A stretch of DNA of 64,000 nt, from contig JAMPIT010000230.1 of the NCBI GenBank assembly GCA_026261815.1, positions 37,966,501 to 38,030,500 of the forward strand. Reading direction: 5' to 3'. The notes below the pieces were generated by a model, which was not told the origin of the DNA, did no database searches, and was given only the letters and a program-made list of their open reading frames with translations. Position 1 is the stretch's first letter, and each line of letters begins with the position of its first letter. This document shows positions 46,337-60,889 of this stretch, piece after piece. The stretch is from Monarcha castaneiventris obscurior (taxonomy: Eukaryota > Chordata > Aves > Passeriformes > Monarchidae). A program made the position numbers and the translations under genes.

Positions 46337-49300
46337 AATCTGAACATCTGAGCAGAATAATTTTGCTTTTCAACCTCTGCTGCTCCTTTGATTAAGGAAA
46401 GATTTAATGCTTTAATTTGAGGCATGTTTTGTTAAAGAATAGACGGCTTTGATTCGCATGTTTATAAAGGGGTGCACTTCCTGAGCAGAATGGAAAACAT
46501 TCTTTGGTAGTAAAGGATGTTGAAAGTACAGGCACTCCCTGCAGCTGATGGATTTGCTCTGGGCTCGTATTTATCAGCACACGTTAACAGAAAAGAAAAA
46601 TGTTGAGTTATTGTTCCACAAACAAGGTAAATTATATTCTTTCCCACATTTTTGCTGAGATTGATGCAAGACCTTAAGCTCCATCTGAGTAACTTCTTGA
46701 TGTTAGGACACCTTAGTGGCAGGATTTTTGTTTGTTTGTTTGGGGTGGGTTTTTTTTGGTGGTTGTTGTTTTTCTTTAAAATTTTTGTTACTTTATATTC
46801 ATTCCTTTCCTTCATATTTTTTCTAGTGACTGGATCTAATGTCAGGAACTATTTCAGAATGATGTTTGAAAATAATATGCAACTTATATGAAATTAAATT
46901 TTACTGTATTAGACAATTTGAATTGCAAATATAAAACTCCCAAAACAAACACCAGCAAACTCCCTTGATGATTTGACTTCCTGGTCTTTTTGAAATACTG
47001 GTGACTGATTCTGATAGCAAAGATAGATATATTTCTCCTTTTTTTTTCTGAGGGAATAAAAGTTAAGTGCCTATTCTGAAGCAGAGAAAAAACATTGATG
47101 ACGTAAACTATTGGTCTTCTAGCTACAGTTTGGCATTATGATTTTATCAGCACAATACAGTGTCACTAATATGACCCAGAGCTTAAACCTGCTACTGTCA
47201 CTATAGCATGTGTTTCTTCTAAAACTGTTATTGTCAGCCAGCTACTGCAAGTCCAATACCACATTCTAGCATCCTCTCTGAGAACAGCTAGGCTTAGCTT
47301 ATCATCCTCCTGGCACAGAAAGGGATGTGGTTTTGAGCTCTGTAGGGTGCAATCAGAGCTGAGAAGTGCTGTTCTCCAGGAGCAGCACATAATAAGTACT
47401 GAGTTTTAATCTTCTTTCTCTTCAAAACCTACATGAGCATCTCTGGCTTGGCCAGAACTCAAAGATAAGAATTTTCAGGGTTCTTAAAAGTAGGGGTGAG
47501 ATTAGTACAATTTGAAAGACCTGAAGACCATTATGGCTTGAGCAGAAGGAAAACTTGCAGTTGTTCTCTAAAAGCCTGGCTGTTATTGCCCCTTTTGAGA
47601 TGGTGCACCATGTCTGTCCTTTTCTCTTGTGCAAGACAAGTCAATTGCTGCAGGCATAACCCTCCTCAAGTGCTTTTGAGAGTCTAGCACTGGCCTCCAC
47701 TCCATAAATTGGAAGGCTGTGAATCCTGGCTTGCCCTGCAGAAAATGTATTGTGTATTGTAGGCTCTTTGTGATCTTTTCCCCTTTGCATACCTTCACAG
47801 AGCCAGGCACAATCCAGCCCATTATCTGTATGTGAGAGCTTTCACTATTACAGATGTGTAAAAGTTTCTATTAGCAATTCTGATTTGGAAAGGACAATTG
47901 GAGGCTGAAAGAATGGCAAATGCAACCTGGATATAACTTTTTGATCCCAGAACCCAATTAAATTTGTAGTTTTAAAGTGCATGTGACTCCCGAGTTCAGC
48001 TCTAATACTAGATTTATATTATTTCCTGGAATGAAAGTCACTGCAGACAATTTCCAGAAGAGCATAATAATGATCCAGTGAAAAATGAATCCAGCTTTTG
48101 ACTTTTTTTTCCCCAGCAGAAATAAGATAGGGAACCAATTTAGTTTTATACTGGCTATTCTTTTAATGCTCAGTAACTTTCCTACCATCAGTGACTTTTT
48201 TCCCCAAGATATCTACTTCATTAGTGCTTCTGTTTCTACACAGTGTTAGTGTGCATTTGTCTTGACATGGCCAGTGCTATAGTGCTACCACATATTTGGG
48301 AATAAAACCCACAGAATATTGGTTGAAATATATTATCTAACATCCTATTCATAAGCTCACTTATAACGAATAATTAGCATTCTGTGAGCCATGTGTTCCT
48401 TTTTGCATCCTGTCAAGGTCCTTTGCCTAAAATGATGCTTCAGCCTGATCAGTTTAGGTAAGGGTGAACTTTAGACAGCAGTAATCATGAATGCTCTGTA
48501 CTTAGCTGCTGTCTGGCTCAAAACAGCCTTCGTGCTTCTGAATTATTATTAGAGACACTTAAGTTTTGGACTAGCAGTACCCTGTCTGTCCCATTTTTAG
48601 TTTTATCACAGGACAGCCTTTGTCTCACAAAGAGACTGTTATCTTAATTCTGCTGCTTCTTGGAGTTTGTGGCCCCTTTTGCTCTTACAGATCTCTAGGA
48701 AAGAGACCTGAGTAATGTCAAGGATGAAAGCAAGTGTCCTTGCCCTCCTCTTCACTCCCCTTTCTGATCTCTTTGTTATGGAGCTTAGCAGGTTCTGCAT
48801 TCAGTATGAGGTTTTCTGTTCTGAAAAGTGAGAGCTTTGGGGCAAACCATGCATTATTCTTAGGGAGAAAGAGACTACAAATTCTCTTTTCCATGGAAGT
48901 AAATGAAGATGTGTGAGAAGTCTTCTATGGAGTTGAGCTTTTTTTTCCCCTATTTTGCTGCCTGGCTGGTAATTTTGGGGGTACTAACTACATTACCATA
49001 ATTACATTTTTGTCCAGCAAGGCTGTGCTCTGAAAATAAGCAAGAAATCAGAAGTGCAAATGTGCTTTCTTGTTGTTACCAATGGACTTGCACAGACATG
49101 ACTGAAGCTGGCTTTTTCAGCTTCCTGAGGTTGGAACAGTGCAACCCATTTGACATCCTCCTCTAAATTCAAGTGACCGGGGAACAAATTGAGCAAAGCT
49201 CTGTCTGGTATTTATCTAGGTAGATTCCAAAAATAGGTGCATCTTCATATTTTCTCTTTAGTTTGAATATGAATGGCAGTCTTTGGCTGCTACTCTTTGA

Positions 49301-50779
49301 ATGCTTTCCCAGATAAAGCCAGCGTAGTTGTGAAGTAGAAGCATATTCATTTTTTCTTCTCGGAATTTTTCTTCTACCTGATCTGAGTTCTGTCCAGAGA
49401 CAGAGCGGAGGGAAACATACATGGTAATTTAGTTCCTGGATTACCCTGGATTTGCTGTAACCACAAACACAAGGGGATAAATGCTGTCAAGAACAAGATT
49501 CAGCTCAGATGAATGTTAACTGAAGATGAAAATCACTATGAAGAAGTAGAACTGTTGCTGCTAAATCAAAACAATACATCCTTTTTGAACCCTCTGGGAA
49601 AGCCCTTCTTGCACAAAAGATCTTCTGTGAATAAAAAAGATATCCATTAATTCCTGTTATCTCTTCCCTGTTTCACATTAGAAGATACCTAGGCTATGAT
49701 GATCATTGTCTTTTATTCTTTCTCTGCTGTCTTGACTGAATACAGAATAAGACTCTGTGGTCAGTTTAATCCTCATTTCAGATGCTGAGAGGAGAGGTGC
49801 TTATTTATGTCCAAAATGAAAAGGAAAAACATCCATCCAGCTGAACTTGGTGATTCACCAAGATCTCAGAGCTATACTTTTTCTGTGAGTGGCTAACTTA
49901 ACCCAAACTGATGCTGATTTACTGAGTAGACCTCTCTTGGATGATGCAGAGCTTATTGTATCTCTCAGCATTGCCTAATAGAGGGAAAATTCAACTGATT
50001 GAAGGCTTGACCCCTATACCAGCTTTATTTTTTTTTTCTTTCTCTTTTCCCTGATTTTGATATTAAGAATTTGGTAGTTGACCACTTAGCATCTTGAAAG
50101 ACAAGTACTGTACCTTGAGCCATCTCCATTTGGTGAAGCATAATTCATGAAACTGGGCTGTGTCTCTTAATCTATTTTTTTTTTTTTTAAATCTTGAGAA
50201 CAAAATTGTGCTGTTGGTACTGGTTTTGAGCTAAAGTTCCTATCTGGATAATGTATCCCTGGATGTGGCATACTGAGTTTGCAGAGCTGGTCTGCAATGC
50301 AGTCAGGGACCAGATGAGGAAATGGATACTTGAATGAAATCATTATTGCTCTCACAGATGCAGGAAAGTAGACATACAGTAATGGCTTAGACAAAATGTA
50401 TTGTTTAAAGACCATGTTAAATGGATTCCTTCAGGAGGGCTTGTGTTTTTATGGAGAATGCTGTCCAAGCAAGAAAGATCTGTTCTTCCTTAGTCCAACA
50501 TAGTAATTGAAAATGATTTGGAAACTTCAGTCTGCTTCATATATTCCTCTCCAGGCCAAATACCTGCAAAAATAAACATTTTACTACTTTTTCCATCAAG
50601 ATAGACATGTTTAGAGGCCCTGTTTCTAATCAGACAATTTTCGAAGCCTAATATTATACTCTGAAATTAGAGCAGTAGTCTTCTCAACTGCTTCACATGT
50701 TTTTCCAAAGTAAATGTAAGAGATTTTCTTTCTTCTGTTAAACTTCAAAATGTAGTCCTGTGGAACTTTTAGGATTTCA

Positions 50780-50835
50780 AGGCAGGGAAATCAATTTGCC
50801 TGGAGTCACATAGGCCAAATGGCTGCAGGGTTAGT
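50780..50835 (-). mobile_element. MIR-like relic fragment
   Basis: GGGAAATCAATTTGCCTGGAGTCACATAGGCCAAATGGCTGCAGGGTTA follows the reverse-complement MIR core 'aagtgacttgcccaaggtcacacagctagtaagtggcagagccggg'. It is short and diverged; the element would be on the minus strand. Confidence 0.4.
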
Positions 50836-52587
50836 GACATAGAAATTTCTCCATTGTGCTTCTTTGTCATCAGTCTGTTAGGAGTTCTTTAAGTGTGTGT
50901 CCCCAGGTCTTTTCTGCTCATTGGTGTGTATTGAGAGAAAACCGTATACAACTTGTCTCATTCTCTGTATTTATACTCTACGGAATGCATCTGGGAGGAA
51001 GAGGTGGAAATTCTTTTTACAAAGGATCTTTGAACCCTAGGATCATGATTGATAGGAAGAAATGTGTCTGTATTTACTTTAAAATCCTCTTTCTTTGAAC
51101 AAGATGATCCACAAGCACAACTTTGCGAGAAATAAACAGGTCAGGGAGGAGAGAGTCAGAAAGTGACTTGGTTGCTGTTACTGGGAGCATGCTCTGCAGT
51201 TCATGTCTTTAGGATATATATTATAATGATTTTAGAAGTTGCTTATTACCTTTTTCCCCAGCTTGTGCTTGGGAACCAGTGTATATTTCTGTGTATAGGA
51301 AATGACCAAGAAATAAAGTACCATGTCTAAATTTTTAGTAAGCAAATAGTTAACATCCTTTAATTCTGGTTTCATACAAGCTGCTGAATAATTCACTCAT
51401 TTGCACGTGCACAGACACAGAGAGGCACGCACACATGCATTGCTTGTCAGGTTATCCATATGTAGAGATGAAAGCTGTGTTTGCAGTCTATGATGTGCCT
51501 TTAGCCTCTTTATTACCAAGATGTAGTTATAAATAAAGTATCAGATTTCCTCTTTGCCATGTTATTTCTCAATATGTGAGCAAGTCTACGCACTAGTTCT
51601 GATATGTAGGTTTTCTTATGTGTAGAAGTGATTTTTGGCATGAGTGTTTCTCTGAAGGAGTCTAATAATGTAATAATAGACTGTTTTGTGTTATTCAGAA
51701 GTGTTTATTTTCAAGGTCTGCTTTTGCTGCTCAGAAAGTGGTAGGTATTTGGTGCACTGTGTTTGCATGAGAAGAGTGGGCTCAATGCACTCTTCAAAGG
51801 TTTAGTTGCATTTGAGAGATTGCGTGATACTGAAGAAGTGCCTGGTGTAAACCTCAGTTTTCCTCTCGAGCGTGTGATGCTGTTGCATAAGCAGAGTAGC
51901 ACACAACTGCCTCTTGCTATGCTAGAGTAGTATTCCAATTTTAGCTTAGCCTTAACTGATCTGAAATCTCTATCCTGTCTTCAGTGCAAAGATCAATAGG
52001 CACAGCTGAGAAGTGTGAGGAAGCTTGTGTTGCAGTCCCCAGCATGGCTGAATCTCATCATGATGGGTAAGAATTGCCGTGAGAGTAAAAGCTTGAGGCT
52101 CAGAAGGCAATGTTTGTAGGCTTGCTAAAAAATGATGAGTCATAACTGACCTGGCATCTTGTTTACAAACATCTCATTGTGCTGGTGAGGAAAACCTTAG
52201 TATCATTTGCCACCTCCTGAACAATGTTCTCTTCCTTCCCCTCGCCCATCGGCTGTGATCCTTACGAAATTATACAAGACTGGGCTCTGGGGTTTTTGTT
52301 TTCTTCTTTTCCCTAAGGGTTCCTAAAAGAATATGGTATCCAACTCGTATTTGAGCCTCAGTGGAGACTGGCTGTCTGATTTTTCATTCCAACATAATAT
52401 ATCATGAATATTAAAACTCCTAAAATATGCAGCTGTGTGGGCATTTCTGCAAGTACTACAACTCTTGCAAAAGCAAAGCAGAAATTCACTGACCTCTAAA
52501 CAAAATGCCTTCTTGCTTAGGAAGTGTTTCACAGTACAGGTATCATGGACATGTGGGGACAGGGGTTCACCAGCTTGATGTTGCTGA

Positions 52588-52625
52588 TTGTGATGCTGGC
52601 AGTGGGTTGTGATGCTGGCACTGGG
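52588..52625 (+). repeat. Tandem duplication of a 19-base unit
   Basis: TTGTGATGCTGGCAGTGGG (52588-52606) is directly followed by TTGTGATGCTGGCACTGGG (52607-52625), 18 of 19 bases identical. A simple local duplication. Confidence 0.9.
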
Positions 52626-55600
52626 AGAAGCATTTAGCCTTGCACAAGAGGAGATGTTTTGGCAGCAGTTTTGTACTGCTCTGAAGAATGGGTGCAAGAG
52701 TTTGGAAAAGTCTTGATTCCTTTTTGAGTAAAGGCACGGTGGTTACAAATACCCAGGCATTTGCTAAGGGCCCGTGTCCTCGGTTTGGGTGGTAAATTGC
52801 ATTTGAGCCAAACATAGAAACCCAGCAGTTTCTGTAGAGCTGCCTGTGGAGTGGGATGCCACACAAGTAGCCTCAACAAGTTCTGGTCTTCGTTGCTAAG
52901 AATGGAACCAGGAACAAATGTTCAATTTTTAGTTTTCTACATGAATCTTCTTCTATTAGTAAACACAAATGTAGTCATGGAAATCTGTAGGTCTTCCATG
53001 TGAAATCTCTGCTTTTATAACCATTTGCTCACAATGTAGAGCAAAGCTAACAAAAAAATAAGTGGTTTTATGATGCAAACAATGTTTTTCCTATTTAGCT
53101 TTCTGAAAGCAAACCTGAAATAAATAGTTGTGCAGCCAGAGTACAGTTTACAAGCAGTATTTGAATAAAGATAATAAAAAAGAATTACAGTTCACTGTAA
53201 GAACTCAGTTTAGTTGCATCAGTCTTAATGCAGTGTTACATATTCTGCATTTATAAAGGTAAGAGAAATAAGGTGATAGTGGCCTTAAAACCTCAATAAT
53301 GCAATGTAGACAGTTGCCAATAGAATCCAGTCTTCATTAAGAAAACAACTTTTAGTATTGCAATAGATTATTTTTTTAATTAAGACTTCTCTGTATCTTT
53401 ATCCTCTTGGTCCCAAGGACTTGCTAAGTGGTTCTGAAATTCAGGTCATAGGAATGATGCAGCTTTACAAATGAGGTACATGTGCAAGAAAAATCATTCC
53501 ACTGTCAGTCTGTTAATTTATCCGGGTAGATGCTGTTCTATCAATTTGGTTTGCATTCCTAGTGTTTCATTTTTAAACCTTTTGGAGCAGAAACATCTTA
53601 CTTTAGGTTGTGCAGGGGTTTGACTTGGGCTTGTCAGTGCTGATAGGAAAAAAAACCTTATATAAATGTTTCTGGATGGAGGGGGAATATCTAAAAGTGT
53701 GATGCAAGTAGTAACACTACTACACTTTATCTAAAAGTAATGCAAGGTAGAAGTGTAAAATTATACATACCATGTTCCAATTCTCTTTGGGCATACATCT
53801 CAAATGGTTGGTGGAAACTCTAGTGAATAACAGCCAAGAAGAACTTTTATGTACTTGTCATAAGTGCATTTAAAGGCACAAATACTTTGAATATAGTAAA
53901 GTAAGAGGACATGATTTAATGTGTACTTGTAAGAAGTGATCAAATGGGATTACTCCATGGCTGTTATTAAACAACTGTTAGTATCATTCTTAACTGCCTA
54001 TCAGTGTGATTTGATCAAGAGATTCTTAGTGAATGTGCTCATTTGATTAATTGAAGCTGTATATAATATCAAAGTGCTTGTAATTTAGGCAGGGAGTTGT
54101 TCTTTTTATTGGAAACAAAAAGATAAAATCCTATTGATTTGCTAAAGTAAACTTTGATGTTCGGTAATATATATTGTTTCCTATGTTTTAGGGGCAGGTT
54201 TTCCTTTCCTGAGACTTCCCTGTAGAAATAAAATAATTAGCAGAGGATGGCATCTCTTCTGTGCTTTCCCACAGCAGGAACAAAATTCCTACCTTACCCT
54301 GTTGCAGTCTTTACACTGCCCTCAAAGGGATTTAGATCAGACCCATAAATCTCAGCTCAAGTCTGTAGGCTATTTGAAGGCATTTCTATAGAGTCAGGTT
54401 TCTTCCATTCCTATTCTATTCACATGAATCACAATATTTGACTGAGGAAAATGTTCAGCAATACCTTCTGGCAAAATCACTCATCAGGGGGTTGGGTTCT
54501 ACTTCTCATAATTAGAGAGAACAGGGAAGGAAAAGTTGTGAGTGTCAGTGGTGCTACCTAGAGCGAATCTGTTTACACCTTTTCTGTGACTGTGGGAGGT
54601 GGTGCTGATTCCAGACACCCTGTCCCAAAGCAGGATCCTTCAGGCCTGTAAAAGGCAGGAATGTTTCTGTCCATCACTGCCGCATCCCTGAATCTTTGTT
54701 TCTGCAAAAGCTCCCAGCTCCATATTAGGCATGACTAAGCTCATCTGGTCAAAGGGCAGGATTGCCAAACATGTTAGTAGAGGTTCATTTTCTGTGTTTT
54801 GGAGGGTCTTTCCTTAACAGGACCTTGTTTTTCCTTCATGTGTTTCCTTGGTAATAGGGAAGTCATGGTCTGGAAATGAAGGAGTCTGACTATTCATGCC
54901 AGGTGCTTTGTTCTGTCTTTTGCTGATATGTCCTTTTTCAAGGCAAGTGAGAGAGAAGGATGAGTCTGCCATCATACGCATGGTTTTGAAATGGTTCAAT
55001 AAAAATCTTTCTCAATTCTAAAAGTATATTGCTGACTCCACGTAATACACCGTCTTTAATGAAGAGCTAGATTTTAAAAGTTGGAGGTGCCTGACTGTGC
55101 TGTTCCTCACACTGGACAGTACCTGATCACAAGTGATACCCTGAGCAACAGGTGTGTTGGTACAGTTGGCCAGAGATACCAAGGATACTAAGGAGGTTGG
55201 AGGTGTATAAATAAAGGATTTAAGGAATGTATTGGTTCATGGTCCAGTGGTCAGCATCTGGCCCTAATTCTCCTGTAGGAACTGTTCTGCTATCCTTGTA
55301 AAGAGGAGCTAAAGAGATAATGGAGCTAGTATTTAAAAACTAACTTAAAAGTTGGTTGCTGAGTGAAAGAAATACCCATGTGTTTTTAGAGAAAATTTAA
55401 GGGAAATATTATCAAAGACTTTAAAGATGACTGCTCATCTTCCTCCTCTCTAGCCCTATCAAACAGCAATTTGGAGAGATTCTGTTCAGAGTGAATGGGG
55501 GTTACTCCATGAGAACTGGTGGGGTAGAGGGGTACTTTTGTCTCCTGTAATGCTTCTCCTCTTATTACCTTCAATTATTCTTTTCATATCTCTACAACTG

Positions 55601-55654
55601 TGGGAAAAGATTTTCCTTACATTATAGTAGGGCTCTTTCTTTAACTCTTCACTT

Positions 55655-55680
55655 CCACTGATACTTCGCCACTGATACTT
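55655..55680 (+). repeat. Two 12-base direct repeats, 14-base period
   Basis: CCACTGATACTT occurs at 55655-55666 and 55669-55680. It is a small slippage-type duplication with no wider significance visible. Confidence 0.8.
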
Positions 55681-58600
55681 TTATTTCTAACCATCATTGA
55701 TGATGTTGTGCAGTTCTTTGAGAGCATTTTGTGAGAGCCACCTTAAAACACAGGTTGGTGCTGTTCAGAAATGCTGTGGACACGTGTGGTTTGGGTTATA
55801 CATCACATAACTGAACTTACAATGAGGATTGACCATGGATTAATGAAGGCTTCTGTGGTCTCTTGTGATCTGTGAATTTGTCTAATCGGTGTTGCAAACA
55901 TCTTACTTGTGATGAGTCTCCAGCACAGTTTAGTGAAATATTAATAGCTGTGGAAAAAAAGAAGAATCATCTCCTCTTCCAAATATCAATCAATTTGTAT
56001 GTCTCCTGATTTGGGTATTTTTTAAAATTTGTTTTGTGTGTTTGTTTTTTTTTAAACCATGAGACTATACAAATGCAGGGAACTCTGCTCTCAGCCTTAC
56101 TGTAAAAGCATTTTATTGGATAGGAACATTGAATTCACCACTGTAGTCAGTTTGGGGAAAAGTTTCAAGATAGCATAAGGATGGCGAGTGTGCAAATCCT
56201 GTTTGCAGGATTATAGAAGTTGAATGAGAAACTAAGTCAGTATGGCATGTTGCTTTTTCATTTGTGAGTCTTGAAAAGTCAGACAGCACCAAAATCAGCA
56301 TTCTTAAACTAATTCTGAAATTCTTGAGGTTTGCAGTGAAATAAGCATGGAAAATGTACATGTAGTTACTCACTGGAAGGGTTAGGAGCCCTAGTCCTCC
56401 AAATTTAAATTTGTTTTGCAGCTGTGGGTAATACAAAAGGTGGAGAGATGGAAAGCCTTTTTTCTCTTTTTTTTTTTTTTTTGACACCTTATGATTGGAA
56501 ATATAAAGTGCCACAGTATCTGTTACTTTCCTATAATTGCTCCTTTTACACATTTAACAGGTATGTCCCATCAGATTAGATTTTTCTTTTACACACTGTA
56601 TCCTCTCTTGTAAAATTCCTTTGAATTTAGGTGTGTTACTGGGACTGCACCAGGGTAAAGGGGAGAAGAACAAACCCAAAAGCGTCCCTGAACGATATTT
56701 CTGAGTTTGAGTTGCTTTGCTTGTGGTGATTTCTCTCTTTCCTGGCAAACTGTTCTATTCTTTGAGCTGCTGGTCTTCTTAAAATCCCGCGATGATAAAT
56801 ATACTGAATGCTGAACTGAAGCTTCAGTTTCCCTTGGCGATATTTTCCTTCCTGGACGGTGTTTTACCAAAGACTTAAGCAAAGTCTGTCTGTGTGCAGG
56901 TTGCTTGTCTTGCAGCATCAAATGGCATCAGGGTGGGAGCTGTCAGCACGAGAGCAACGATGCTGTTCAGCCAGTGCCACACAAATAACTGGTGACTGAC
57001 TTTTCCCCCACATCCAGCCCAGCTAGAAGTTCTCCTCGTCTTTCTTGGATCTCTTCTGGGAGGATAAGGGCTTTCTAACCCTTATGGAGTGTGAGCATGT
57101 TACAACCCAAAGTAAATGAGGTGGAGGTAGATGGAGATAGCTTTGCATTGCTTGATCTCAGGCCTCAGGCTAATTGCAAAAGAGTTGCTAAACTCCCCTG
57201 CTGTGTAGGATTAGCTAGGTCCTCCCTGCATGAGAGTGTGAGAGTTCAGCTTGGAATTCTACAGTAACACAGGGATGTCCTTAAATAGTACCACAGTGCC
57301 TTGTAAATTTAGGATTTGTTTAGTCTTTCATTGTTCTAAGGAATCTTCAATTATAGCATTGGTTTGTGCATGAATGTATATTATTAAACCAGTTTTTAAA
57401 ATGCATAATGCTTGGAGAGCGGTGTTTCGTGAAGTTGAAACTTGGCATTATAAATTCATTCTTTTGCATTTGAGTGAAATATGAGGAAAGAGTGCAATTC
57501 TGTCAGAAATTAACTCCTTGTGGTCCTTGTTTCGGTTAAGCAATCGTGTGCCCTCCTTTGTTTCTGCGATAACGTAAAGTATTTTCTTGCTTTGAAGACT
57601 TTTGCTAAAATCCTCAGGACGTCCCTTCCAACCAGTCAGTCCATCCCCAAGTCCCTGTACAGGTTCAAGTAAAAACTCCAAACAAATTCACTTTATGCTG
57701 AAGTTTGCAGCATAAATGCTAAGACAGAGCCAATACAAAGTTCTCCATCTCTTGGCATTAATGAGAAGTCATCAAGACCAGGGGAGAGGGTGGGAAGAGA
57801 AAGAGAAGAAAAAAGCCCAAACTACTCTTTGTTCAAACTTTAGTACACCTGTGCCTTTTAAATAGTTATTATTGTAAGCAAATTTTTCATTGAAATTCAA
57901 GGTAAATTTTCTAGCTAGTCACATTGGTTTTGGGAAAAAAAAAAAAAAAACAACCCCTAATCTTAGTGGAAAGGAGTCTGATACCCTAAAATGATGATAT
58001 GTAAGTACGCATTGTGTTCTTTCATTTTTGCTTTGAATTTTTGAGACATCAAGGTACATTTGGTTCCTGTTCCCAGGCTTTTATGTACAACATGAGGGCT
58101 GAAAGTATGCTTTGGGAAGTGAAAGCTGACATTCCTAGAGGATCATTTGTTTGGAGCAGCTGGGGTTTTAAATAAAACATCAAATATGAGAAAATCAGAA
58201 GAACTGTCAATGTTGTCATTACCTGAATGCAGTTCAGATCAGCAGTGCTGAAAAGTTGTCATCTGATGGTTACAAGATGGCCAGTGACACAGAGCAGTTT
58301 TCTCAGAGACAGGTGTGTATTAGGTTGATGTTATGAAATTGCTACCTGCAGAAAGATAGGCAGGGCTGCACTTCCATTCCTCACATTAACTTCATCTGTG
58401 GTGAGGGCTGGGAAACCATGCTAATTGGGAGGGCAAGAAATACTCTGTGATTACTCTGGAGAGAAAAGAGTCTGCATGAACTGAGAACAGACCAAATTCA
58501 TAATTGTCCTGGATTCTAGCATTGTTATAAATTAAAAACACATTTAAGTGTGGTTTTGGTAGAGTTTCCTTTGGAGACTTCATTCCCCTCTCAGTCTGTT

Positions 58601-59039
58601 AACATCAGTTCCATCAGAGAATGTAACTCCAGCTTTTTCTTCATTTTTTTATTTTGTGTGTGTGCCTTCATTGTAAAACACACATTTGACCTGCCAGTGT
58701 GAGTGAAAAGAAGTTTTGATGTATGCTTGGGCAGAAGGATGTTTAGCACTTGCCTGAGAGTGACTTGACAGAAGAGCTTTTAATTCCTGTGTAAGTATAC
58801 CTGGCACCCGCTTCTGAGGGCAGCTGGGGTCAGTGTTACCACACACATGCTCTCACAGATTGTTCCTTTCCTCGTAGCGCAAGAATATTTGCAATCTGTT
58901 CAAAACTTACTGATTTCTGGTTTTAATTGTAGAATGTGCACAGGGATGTAGGTGCTCCGAAACCCCACTCCTTTTGTAGGTAAATGCCTCCTAGAAGTGT
59001 AAGTCATACAAATAATCCCTTTTGGAAATGGCAGGCAAA

Positions 59040-59133
59040 GTGGGTGAAACATCTCAAATCCCACAGTTATCCTGCCAGGATCCTGAATTTGAACTCAAAA
59101 CTCATGAGATGCAGTCCAGATCTTCTATCAGAG
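59040..59133 (-). mobile_element. MIR/CORE-SINE-like ancient relic
   Basis: CCAGGATCCTGAATTTGAACTC (59075-59096), then CTCATGAGATGCAGTCCAGATCTTCTATCA, follows the reverse-complement tRNA-derived head of MIR ('agccgggattcgaacccaggtctcctgactcccagtccagtgctctatcca'). It is preceded by CAAATCCCACAG where the 'caaggtcacacag' core belongs. The element is on the minus strand and diverged. Confidence 0.5.
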
Positions 59134-59942
59134 AATAGTTCTTTTTGTCTCTTGCAGTCATTTGTTGTCAAAGATATTCCTGTTTAAATGTCTTGACAGT
59201 GTACAGATGACCTGTAAGGAGCAGGCAACAATTAGAAAGCATTGAGATGCTCAGTTATGTTTTATTTCAAAGCCCTGACCTGTGCAGGATACCTTCTGAA
59301 TGTGTCTGACCGTTTCCTCTGATTTCTGAACCCTTGGTGGCAGATATTTGTCATGGGTTCCCATGAGTGAGAGCAGAGAGGCCATTGGCAAACCTAATGC
59401 CCTTCCAATATCTGGTGAAAACATCTAAAGCAAATCAGGGAAATAATGTTTACATAGCATGGTTGTGAAATCATTAGCAAGCTGGCTGGCAAATTAGAAT
59501 TTTTAAGAAAGGAAAATTTAATTAAGTAATGACATAGTTGTAGTGCAGTTTCATGTCCTCCTCCTAGACAAGCATTCATTATGAGCTTGAGTAAATATTA
59601 GATATTTATCACATAAGATGTTAAATATTTAAATCTTCCTGTAACAGATACATATTCCTACCTGGTAAGCTGCTGCTCAATATTGAATCAGAAGGACAAG
59701 TTTCTCTTAGGTTATTTTCTTGTTTGGGTGTCAGCTTGTAATGCACAAGCATTGAACTGGGTGAAAGTAAGATTTTTCTATAGTGATTTTGTGGTTAAGT
59801 GCCTACTCCAGGCATTAAGGCTTTTATTTCAAAAGAGTGTCATCACAGCCTGGTCCAGAGGAGGTACTGTAGGATAAAGGGATGGAAATGGTTCTTTTGG
59901 CTTTCATGGGACATCTCCCATCCTGGCATTTGTAGTAAGGGC

Positions 59943-59970
59943 TTTTTTTTTTTTTTTTTTTTTTTTTTTT
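59943..59970. repeat. Poly-T tract (28 T)
   Basis: The longest uninterrupted homopolymer in the window. No retrocopy body is recognisable on either side and no obvious target-site duplication was seen. Its length is likely polymorphic. Confidence 0.8.
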
Positions 59971-60889
59971 GGAAGCAGGATGTTAATCAAGCATGCTGTG
60001 AGCTCTTTTTGGCCAAACCTGCCATGGTCTTTTCCATGAGTATTTGTGCATCCCAGCTACTACAGCATTACATGGCAAGCTTATGTAATACATAAGTACC
60101 TGAGTACTTGGGTGTCAGGTGCTCCAGTCTGGAAGCAAATTTTGCTTGGGTAAACCTTCTGAAGTTCCAATGTGTTGTTTTTTCCTATGTTTATGTTCCA
60201 TTATTCCTCTCATCATTTCCTAGTCTCTAGGAAAGAAGCTGCAAGTGGTTCCTATAGTTTAGCCATGAACAAGTTGGTCCAGGGGAGCTGGAGGCATTGC
60301 ATTGCTCCTTGATCAGCAGGTCTTCATAGAAACTTAGATCTAGATCTGGAGTCTCATGACTACAAGCATGCTTGAAGGAAATGTAGTATTACACCTTGTG
60401 TCTGGTTTGTGCCACCAGCTGAAAGGGTGTTTGAGGTATGTAGCATAAGGAACAGCTTATGCTGAAACCAGGCAAAGTGGAATCAGTTGTGTTGCATGTG
60501 ATGTCTTCAGCAAAGGTATTCTCATGTTATTGCCTTGTTATCTTTATTTTTTTTATTTCAGAAAAAATACATCAGCTATTTGTAGTTTTGAATCCATTAG
60601 GAAGTAGTCACAACAGGGACAGCTAGGTCAAAAAACAGATGCCTTCCTTCATCGTAATTGCATATGATAATCCTATCCATTGTTGTTATTTTAAAGGAAA
60701 TTATACTGATTTTAAATTAGTCTTTGGTTTGAGTTCTGTGCAAGAACCACAGCAGAGTTATCTTTGCTTTGGAATTGACAAAACTGCATTGTTAGTCATT
60801 CAGTCATTTAGCAGCAACCCAGCAAATGCCAAGCTGCATAACTATAAATCAAAAACTAATGTTTGCTATCGCCTTTAAAAAAAGTTGCT

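Noticed and set aside
51120..51200. Possible MIR core around CAGAAAGTGACTTGGTTG
   Set aside because: Only a short match to 'aagtgacttg' without the expected flanking landmarks.
56113..56553. 146-codon minus-strand open frame
   Set aside because: It contains a homopolymer-derived lysine run, shows no domain or codon signal, and has no neighbouring exon structure. Length alone is within chance for 64 kb.
59943..60100. Processed retrocopy with reversed poly-A tail
   Set aside because: The 28-T run is followed by sequence with no recognisable gene similarity and no target-site duplication was seen.
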